A stretch of 64,000 bases of DNA from Coriaria nepalensis (taxonomy: Eukaryota > Streptophyta > Magnoliopsida > Cucurbitales > Coriariaceae). Both the position numbers and the translations under genes were made by a program. The notes beneath the pieces are model-generated. The model worked only from the letters and a program-made list of their open reading frames with translations. It was not told the DNA's origin and searched no databases. Of this stretch, positions 57,171 to 64,000 are shown piece by piece. The stretch covers positions 1,061,501 to 1,125,500 of the forward strand of contig CP114497.1 of assembly GCA_027186245.1 (NCBI GenBank), given 5' to 3'. Position 1 is the stretch's first letter. Every line of letters begins with the position of its first letter.

Positions 57171-59213
57171 TCAGTCAATATGTTTATCTTCCCCTTGGTG
57201 AACCCGATTCAATGACTCATCAAGAGCCTGCAATGCGGCCTTATAATGGTCGATCGAAATCGCCCCTTCTTCCACAACTTGCAATGCACTTCTATACAAC
57301 TGATTAAACCTTTGAATCCGTACACAATCCGTAACATCCATCCCATCACCATCATCATTATCTGGAACATATAACCGTTTGTAATCCTTCTTCCATCTTG
57401 AAAGAATATACTTTGAAGGAATCTCTTCAACCCCATTGAAGTGAAGCACACATAAAGCATGCCTACATAAATACCCTCTAAAATTAAAGCAACTGCATAT
57501 GCAACGAACCTCACCAGCTGTCCTATTGTAAAGCACCTCATAATCCCTTACCACCCTCCTGTTTCCTTCCCCCATTACTTTCTCTTTCACCAAGAAGATA
57601 ATAAACGGCCCGTCAACTTGTAATTGGGTTGTACTAAAACATGAATACATCTCTTCTACTTCGAATTGGAATTTTGTGAATATTTCTCGTGTGTATACTC
57701 TAGAGAGCTGCAATTCGAAAGAACATCTTGTTTTCAAAATGGGGTTTGAGTTTCTCGATTCAATATCTGCTTGAGATTCTTCCTTGTGCTTCTTTTGTAG
57801 AGCTAGTTCATACTTGTCAAGAAATTCTTTCAATGGGGTCTGTTTATGCACGTATTTTTCAAAGAATGGGTTAATTGTCTCACCTGGAAATGCAGCAGAT
57901 AGACCAGAAAAATACGTGTCCTTTAGATAAACCGGGGCCCACTTTACTCGTTCCTCATACAAAGATCTAAGCCACTCGTGATTGCTGATTTCAAACTGTT
58001 GGATCATAAGCCCCCAAGCCATTTCAAATTCAATCACTTTTAGAGTATCATAAACCGTTTTTACAAACGTCTTCCTTATAGCATCATAATTCCGCAATCC
58101 ACCCAATTTTTCTGGAACCTTCTTCATGATGTGAGACAGGCTGAATCTATGATGAGCCCTCGGAAAATTTTCTGATATCACACTCTGCAAAACATTACAC
58201 CTGTCAGTTATAACTGTTTTTGGGCAACGGCCCGGCATAAATGAAATCCAAGTTTTAAGCAACCAATCATATGACTCTGTAGTTTCACCAGCTAAAAGGC
58301 CACAACCCAACAAAACAGAGTGGCCATGGTGATTTATACCCACAAATGCTACAAGAGGAATCTCATACTTGCTTGACAAATACGAGGTGTCAAGGAAAAT
58401 AACATCGCCAAAGTAAATACAAGCGGCTCGGGATCTAGCATCGACCCAGAAGATGTTCCTCAAACACCCTTCATCGTTTAAATCCATTATGTAGAAGAAG
58501 TGCGGATTGGTCAATTGCATACGGCAAAAGTAGTTATAAATGGCTCGTGTGTCGCCTTTTTTAAGGTTTAACTGGTTGGGTTGGCCCGGAAAAACCTGGA
58601 TTTCTTTTGGGTTATAAGAAGTTGAGGAGGTCCCATTAGTGGGACCACCCCCTCCATCTATCACGAGTGCTCTATACAATTTGATAGTCCGTTCATCTGC
58701 ATTGGAGCTTGATTGTAACTTATTTTTGCTTCCATTTCCTAACTTCTTTATCGATTTGAAGATCTTAGCACCTAGTAAGTGGTTATGCTCGAGTATAACT
58801 TCAAGAATTCGCCACCTTCTGGAATCTACTAACCGCATCCTTATCATTGCAGGACAGCCAGTTCTAGTTTCTTTTCTTAACCGGTTTAAGTCTTTAACCC
58901 TCTTGAAACCCTGGCTACTACAACAAAGTACTGCACCGTATTTTTCTCTACTGTTCCGTTTAAACCATGAGTTCTTCACTCTGACACGAAAACCGACTTC
59001 TTTAGCATAGCAGTTGTAGTAATTGTAAGCATCATCGTAGGATTCAAATTCCATTCCGATTACAGGTGGGACAAATCCCTTTCTTTCTTCAGAAACACCA
59101 TTTTGGCAATCTAACTCTGTTATGATAGAATTTTGTACTTTCTGAACCTCATTTGATTCATTGTCCGGTGCCTTTTTGATAGAGAGAGAGGGTTCTTCCA
59201 TCACCCAGATCAA
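57171..59213 (-). CDS. FRS6: FAR1-RELATED SEQUENCE protein (FRS6-like, MULE-derived transcription factor)
   Basis: A single minus-strand frame of 680 residues; translation could begin at 59213 (MIWVMEEPSL) or at the second Met, four codons in. The FAR1 DNA-binding domain (about residues 50-155) reads PVIGMEFESYDDAYNYYNCY, GAVLCCSSQGF, RTGCPAMIRMRL and LEHNHLLG with its C2H2 zinc ligands. The MULE transposase core has FLDTSYLSSKYEIPLVAFVG, LLAGETTESYDWLLKTW and VITDRCNVLQSV. The SWIM zinc finger is CICSCFNFRGYLCRHALCVL. FAR1/FRS proteins are nuclear regulators derived from Mutator-like transposases; FHY3/FAR1 act in phytochrome A signalling. A likely 5' UTR, possibly with an intron, extends to about 60070. 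Family certain; FRS6 chosen partly from its HUS1 neighbour. Confidence 0.92.
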   Translation of the reverse strand: MIWVMEEPSLSIKKAPDNESNEVQKVQNSIITELDCQNGVSEERKGFVPPVIGMEFESYDDAYNYYNCYAKEVGFRVRVKNSWFKRNSREKYGAVLCCSSQGFKRVKDLNRLRKETRTGCPAMIRMRLVDSRRWRILEVILEHNHLLGAKIFKSIKKLGNGSKNKLQSSSNADERTIKLYRALVIDGGGGPTNGTSSTSYNPKEIQVFPGQPNQLNLKKGDTRAIYNYFCRMQLTNPHFFYIMDLNDEGCLRNIFWVDARSRAACIYFGDVIFLDTSYLSSKYEIPLVAFVGINHHGHSVLLGCGLLAGETTESYDWLLKTWISFMPGRCPKTVITDRCNVLQSVISENFPRAHHRFSLSHIMKKVPEKLGGLRNYDAIRKTFVKTVYDTLKVIEFEMAWGLMIQQFEISNHEWLRSLYEERVKWAPVYLKDTYFSGLSAAFPGETINPFFEKYVHKQTPLKEFLDKYELALQKKHKEESQADIESRNSNPILKTRCSFELQLSRVYTREIFTKFQFEVEEMYSCFSTTQLQVDGPFIIFLVKEKVMGEGNRRVVRDYEVLYNRTAGEVRCICSCFNFRGYLCRHALCVLHFNGVEEIPSKYILSRWKKDYKRLYVPDNDDGDGMDVTDCVRIQRFNQLYRSALQVVEEGAISIDHYKAALQALDESLNRVHQGEDKHID

Positions 59214-60399
59214 GAACCCTAAAAGAAATCAGATTCATCTTATAAGCAACTAGTTCAAATCAAGAACGATATATTACTTTTTATCGTCGACATTGCAGAA
59301 AACTTTGCAACATTACTACAATAAAAAGTAACACAATTTTTTTTATTTTTTTCTGATCGAAATGAAAGTAATAATTTTTATCTTAACAAATTACTTTTCG
59401 AAAATAGCTTCCTCTCTCAATTTTAAATTTTCGAATTCATCCTCAAAGCAAATTTATCATTTAATTTTCATTATATTAAAAATCTCAAAGAAAATTTAAG
59501 CTTAACAATCCTTCACATCGGAAGTAACCAATCTGCTCTTAGTTTGGGGGGGGGGGGGGGGAAGCTGCTCGAGATTCTTTGTTTGGCAGCTGAGAACACG
59601 CGAGAGAAGAAAGAACCAGGGCATCAAAAATGTCCAATTTTCAAAACCAGGGACTGGGAAGAAAGTAGCTCGAAGTTGAATTAGAAACCAAAACCATCCG
59701 CCAAAATTTCAATCTGGATCCTCGTCCTTGCTTTTAACAAATTAAACAGCAAATTACAGATACAGAAACTTTCAAAGTAGAACATAAATAAGAAAATGTT
59801 TACCGAAAAACCAAACCCTAAGAGAAAAATAATCAGACGTTCAATTCAAGGGAATAAAAGGGGGAGAAAAACGGCAGAGCTATGAAGAGCAAATTGAGAA
59901 TTCGGGACCACTTACAAAGCTACAAGAGCTTCTTTAGAGAGAAGAATACGAGTAGAGGATGATCCTCCGACACGAGAGCCCACGGCGTCTCCAGTCAGGC
60001 TCCGGCGAGGCAGTCAGCTGCAGTCTCGCTTCTCTACTTCAACCGACCGTCGTGACCGAAGCTGTTCTTCCTTTCCCGGGTTTGGATCCAGAACGGTTTA
60101 AAGATTAATGGGTTTGGATAATCTCTCTTTCTTTGGCTAAAATACTAATTCAGGCGCCTAAATCTTATCTTTTTTTCAATTTAGATACTCAATACTTTAT
60201 ATGTATCTCAATTTAGCCCGAAAAACTTTAAAGTACTCATTTTTAGTCCTCCATCACGTTTGTCTTGGGGTGCCCACGTTATCTTGTTCATACTGCAAAC
60301 CGAGTGGCTTACATTTTAGAACAAAAGAAAAATGAAAATTTAAATCATTTCAGTTAAAAACCGTTGTATTTTCTCAGCCTCTGAGTTGTGAAAAAGCAA
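59214..60399. promoter_or_regulatory. Divergent promoter interval between FRS6-like and hydrolase genes
   Basis: About 1.2 kb separates the two start codons. 59214-60070 is probably the FRS6 5' UTR with an intron (a CTTAC/CTAAAA boundary is visible near 59220 and 59800) and contains a long poly(G) run at 59546-59561 (poly(C) on the FRS strand). 60110-60300 has ATTTAGNCC/TTTTAGTCC words often seen in small dispersed repeats. 60340-60399 is the hydrolase leader. Confidence 0.4.
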
Positions 60400-62485
60400 A
60401 TGGCTTCTTCTTTGCTATCTCATCACCCTCTGAACCTCTCTTCCTCCTCTTCTTCAACCAAATCACCCACCACTAAACACTGCACCATTCCTACTACCAC
60501 AAGAAGATCAACGGCTCAGATGAGACCGATCAGAGCCAGTTCTGTCGGAAATGATAATGACAAAGACACACCGGATTTCAATCCGTTCGGATTCGTCACG
60601 GACAATCCCTCAAGCCGTAGTGCCATTCAGCTCCCTGCAAACCCTGCCGAGGACGGCAACGTGGGCCAGATGCTTTATGTAAGTCTTAATTTATTTTACA
60701 TTGCTCCATTGAATTTCTTAGTCCTATCTAATTTGCATATATATATATATATATGCTCTTTTGACAGAGAATAGAAGACAAGGGAAGAGAATACGGGTCT
60801 TATGTGACATCCGGGACACTAAGATGGTTCGTGAGAGAAACTGGTAAGATCGTCTTCTTAACCACTTCGGTTCATTCATTTAAGTTAATATCATTTAACA
60901 TTTTTGGTTTCTAATTTTTTTTTTTTTCCACTTTAAATTCTCTTTTGGCCTTAATATACATAGGTTCTTCTGAGATCAGGCGTGGAACAGTAATCTTTCT
61001 TCACGGTGCTCCGACGCAATCTTATAGTTATCGAGTTGTTATGTCTCAGGTTAATTTTGTTGCATCTGTTATGCAATGTAACGTTTGTCATATTAAAAAA
61101 GAAAATGTAAGTAATTCTTACAAAATATTTACTCTATACTAAGTAGATCTCAGAATTCGGATTCCGCTGCCTTGCACCGGACTGGATTGGGTTTGGTTTT
61201 AGCGATAAGCCACAACCAGGATATGGCTATGATTACACAGGTTCTTTTCATAATTTGGCTATAATTTGTATAATTTTTCTTGCTTTGAAGGGGAAGAACT
61301 TGTAATGTTTTTTCACTACAACAGAAGAGGAGTACCACGAAGAATTGGATAAGCTACTTGATGTCCTCGAGGTCAAGACTCCGTCATATCTAGTTGTGCA
61401 GGTTCGAGCTGATTTTGAGGAAGACATTGAAATATAACAATCATTAAAGACGTCTAAGATTGAATTTTTGGATGTTTTATTTTCTTGAAGGGTTTTCTTG
61501 TGGGATCATATGGTTTGACATGGGCATTGAAAAACCAAAGCAGGATCGAAAAACTCGTAATACTAAATAGTCCGTTAACCGGTTCGTCCCCTGTTCCTGG
61601 ATTGTTTCAAAAGCTAAGGTTAGAGGTCTTTTGTTACATACAAGTTCATCATGCTTTTTTTGTTGTTGTCTGTTTTTCGGTTTTCAAATTTTCGCTTCTC
61701 GGGTTTTTTTTTTCCAGGATCCCTCTTTTTGGTGAATTTACATGCCAGAATGCTATTATTGCCGAGCGGTTCATTGAAGCAGGTAGCCCGTATGTATAAT
61801 CCAAGTACAGCTATCTATACCTTAATACATTCCTTGATTAATTAGACATTTCTGACAAAAGTATAAATTTCATTTTCTGCAGTTATGTCTTGAAGACAGA
61901 CAAAGCAGATGTGTATCGGTTGCCCTACTTGTCCAGTGGTGGTCCGGGATTTGGTTTGTAACGTGATCCATACCAATACTAAATAGATATTGATCCATAC
62001 CTTCTCTCATTAGGTAAAACATGATCAATATTTCAGCTTTACTTGAAGCTGCAAGAAAAGCTAATTTCAACGATATCACAAACAGAATAACGTCCGGCTT
62101 TACATCCGAAAGGTAATTCTATTTTTCCGGGCTGCCTTCATATACCAATTCTATTGTACATGTTATACAACAACTTGATTATGTGGTTATCAAATATCAA
62201 CAACATCAGATGGGATAAGCCAATACTGGTCGCTTGGGGAATTGCAGACAAGTACTTGCCTCAATCAATCGCAGAGGAGTTTCAGAAAGCAAACCCGAAA
62301 ACTGTCGAGGTGAATTTGATAGAAGGTGCTGGTCATATGCCACAAGAAGACTGGTAAATTGATAACTCCAATTTTCTGTCACAACATTCGTTTGTTTATA
62401 TAATTAGTTACTTAAAATGTCTTAAATGTTTTTCTGTGACAGGCCTGAGAAAGTCATCGATGCGCTAAGAATGTTTCTTTTATGA
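60400..62485 (+). CDS. Plastid alpha/beta-hydrolase (haloalkane-dehalogenase-like)
   Basis: Eleven exons (60400-60678, 60768-60843, 60964-61049, 61147-61240, 61325-61401, 61491-61618, 61718-61789, 61883-61953, 62037-62112, 62210-62353, 62443-62485) sum to 1146 nt, 381 residues. The N-terminus is Ser/Thr-rich and acid-poor (MASSLLSHHPLNLSSSSSST), a clear transit peptide. The fold shows the oxyanion motif VIFLHGAPTQSYSYR, APDWIGFGFSDKPQPGYG, and the nucleophile elbow GFLVGSYGLTWAL (Ser). Later come the acid in WGIADKYLP and the catalytic His in EGAGHMPQEDWPEKV, so the triad is complete. Exon 4 starts after AAGTAG|ATC. Substrate is unknown. The equivalent is At1g52510, which neighbours FRS6 and HUS1 in Arabidopsis. 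Confidence 0.92.
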
Positions 62486-64000
62486 TTCTACAAATGAATC
62501 AAGCCACCTTTCTGTGTAAGTGCAGTGATAAAAAGGTCAAAGTAAGGTAACCTTTCTTCTTGAAATTGTCTTAAAAGATTAAATCATGTAAAGATCGTTT
62601 GATACAAACATAATGTTTTAAACGTATTGCCAACCGGAAACCTCGGCCGATGCAGACACTAGTACCGGTGTAAGCGGATTTTGCACCCGTCAATGGATTA
62701 GAGCTTCACTAATCACATAATTAGTGAGTTACTTACTTAATTGACTAGTAATTGATTCCATCTAATTTATCAAATCAAACTTCCTATATCATCAAGCAGT
62801 CTGACCGAAGAAAACAGAAAACAAAACAAAACAAAACAAAACAAAACAAGAACTTTCAAACTGTAAATGTCACTATCATTGAAAGGGGTTGTTGTAACAT
62901 AAATCTAAGGTGATATACAAAACGATTCAGCAATCACCCTCATTGTTGGTTGGTGGGTAATTTATAAATTTATAATATTCGGTCACTGACAAATTTATAG
63001 GCTTTTTATTTTAGTTTCAAGCTATTAATTTACATAAAATAATAAAAATAAATAAATAAGAAAGAAAAAAAGAAAGTGCTAGACCAACAAGTTTCATGTA
63101 GGAAATTAAATATTGTTCTCATGTGACTCACGAAATTGATATTTCTCTTATATTGGTCAGAGGATGTATAATGTCTTATAGTTGGTTCGCAATTAGACAA
63201 TATCAGTAAGCTTGATTTGGTCTACGGTTTGTTTGAACGGTCAAAACTCAAAAATTCAATATTCAAAGTGAGATTCATTTTTTTTGGGGGGGGCAATGTT
63301 TTAGAACGATGAATATTTCACATTTTTAACTAAAGACTAAAAACGGTTAAAAATAAACCGATAATTGATGTATCGTATTTTTTACCCTCGAATGAATGAA
63401 AAAGAATAGGTGATATTTCTCCGAACATATTTAATAAACATTTATTATATTTCAATTTCTTACTTGACATGAGAAATAACAATTATCAAAATTTGTAACT
63501 AAATGCTAAAAATTAAAAAATTAAAAAATTAAAAATTAAGCTTAGGATTGTAGAGATTAATAGTTTGTATTCAAGTAATTGAACCCGGTTTAAGATGGTA
63601 ATTTAGACTCCATTATTATGTATATGGATATAAGTAATTGATGTAGATCTTGACTTACATGTGGTTAACCGCATTGATCGTAGTAAATAATCTTGATAAT
63701 AAAGGAATTATATGGTAAAAATTCATATACTTATTTACTGTCACGACTTATGGTAATTATTGGGTGAAGCAAGTTTGACTAAAATACAAGCACTATATTC
63801 TCTCTCTCCTAACTTTTCCCCAATTTGAGGAGAGTTCTCTCCACTCCGTACTGTTATAAACCCTCAAATAACAGATTCTCTCTCTTCCAGCTTCCAACTC
63901 AACGGGACTGAACGTGCCAAACTTAAATGACTAATAAGAATTAATTATTTTAATTAATAATTAAATTAAGAATATTATAAGTCATAATTACGTCCGTCGA
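62486..64000. other. Intergenic region to the right edge
   Basis: It holds the 3' flank of the hydrolase gene, a short AAAAC microsatellite of about five units at 62818-62849, poly(G) at 63285-63293 and AT-rich DNA. A TCTC-rich segment at 63797-63890 could be the leader of a gene beyond the edge. No coding region, tRNA or terminal repeat was recognised. Confidence 0.5.

Overview
This window is plant nuclear DNA, almost certainly from a core eudicot and probably a rosid. The genes are split by short GT-AG introns, the intergenic DNA is AT-rich with (TA)n, (GA)n and (CT)n tracts, and many products are plant-specific: an AHP6-type pseudo-phosphotransfer protein, KOC1, a LURP-one-related protein, FAR1-related and BED/hAT-derived proteins, and a plant MBD protein. 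There are no operons, CRISPR arrays or bacterial features. I cannot name the species.

Layout. 1-8 kb: the 5' part of a G-type lectin receptor kinase (minus, cut by the window edge), an MBD10/11-like methyl-CpG-binding-domain gene (plus) and a GPI-anchored beta-1,3-glucanase (plus). 8.9-11.8 kb: a decayed transposon patch (a plant transposon-protein fragment on plus, a Myb/SANT-like fragment on minus), a 43-bp tandem repeat and a broken phytocyanin gene. 12.6-16.2 kb: a LURP-one-related gene and an AHP6-like gene, both minus. 19.6-21.7 kb: a PTI1-like cytoplasmic kinase whose catalytic HRD reads HRN and whose third intron holds a MITE. 22.6-32.6 kb: a full-length PRP8 spliceosome gene (minus, about 26 coding exons). 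33.2-33.9 kb: a degraded SNRNP25-like ubiquitin-fold gene, head-to-head with PRP8. 34.5 kb: a 210-bp MITE with a 12-bp target repeat. 36.4-38.6 kb: a KOC1-like outer-plastid-envelope kinase. 40.1-40.7 kb: a long imperfect inverted repeat. 41-48 kb: a CUE-domain gene, a small plastid membrane-protein gene and SRP54. 48.4-50.9 kb: an EREX-like gene that has lost most of its PX domain, followed by a tandem repeat of about 190 bp. 53-62.5 kb: a domesticated hAT transposase, HUS1, an FRS6-like FAR1-family gene and a plastid alpha/beta hydrolase. The last 1.5 kb shows no gene.

The genes are independent eukaryotic loci, not one pathway. Several neighbourhoods match gene orders I recall from Arabidopsis: PRP8 with AHP6 (At1g80070/At1g80100), hydrolase-FRS6-HUS1 (At1g52510/20/30), and members of the At4g32160-32300, At3g15790-15920 and At1g15310-15340 blocks. 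This looks like an ancestral eudicot segment whose orthologues were split among duplicated blocks in Arabidopsis.

I found no convincing new molecular system. The most interesting items are decayed or neofunctionalised copies (HRN kinase, SNRNP25-like pseudogene beside PRP8, PX-less EREX, phytocyanin pseudogene), two likely GC-AG introns in adjacent genes, and several undescribed repeats (long hairpin, 190-bp array, intronic 135-bp duplication, two MITEs). All splice models were made by eye from conserved protein frames plus GT/AG signals.
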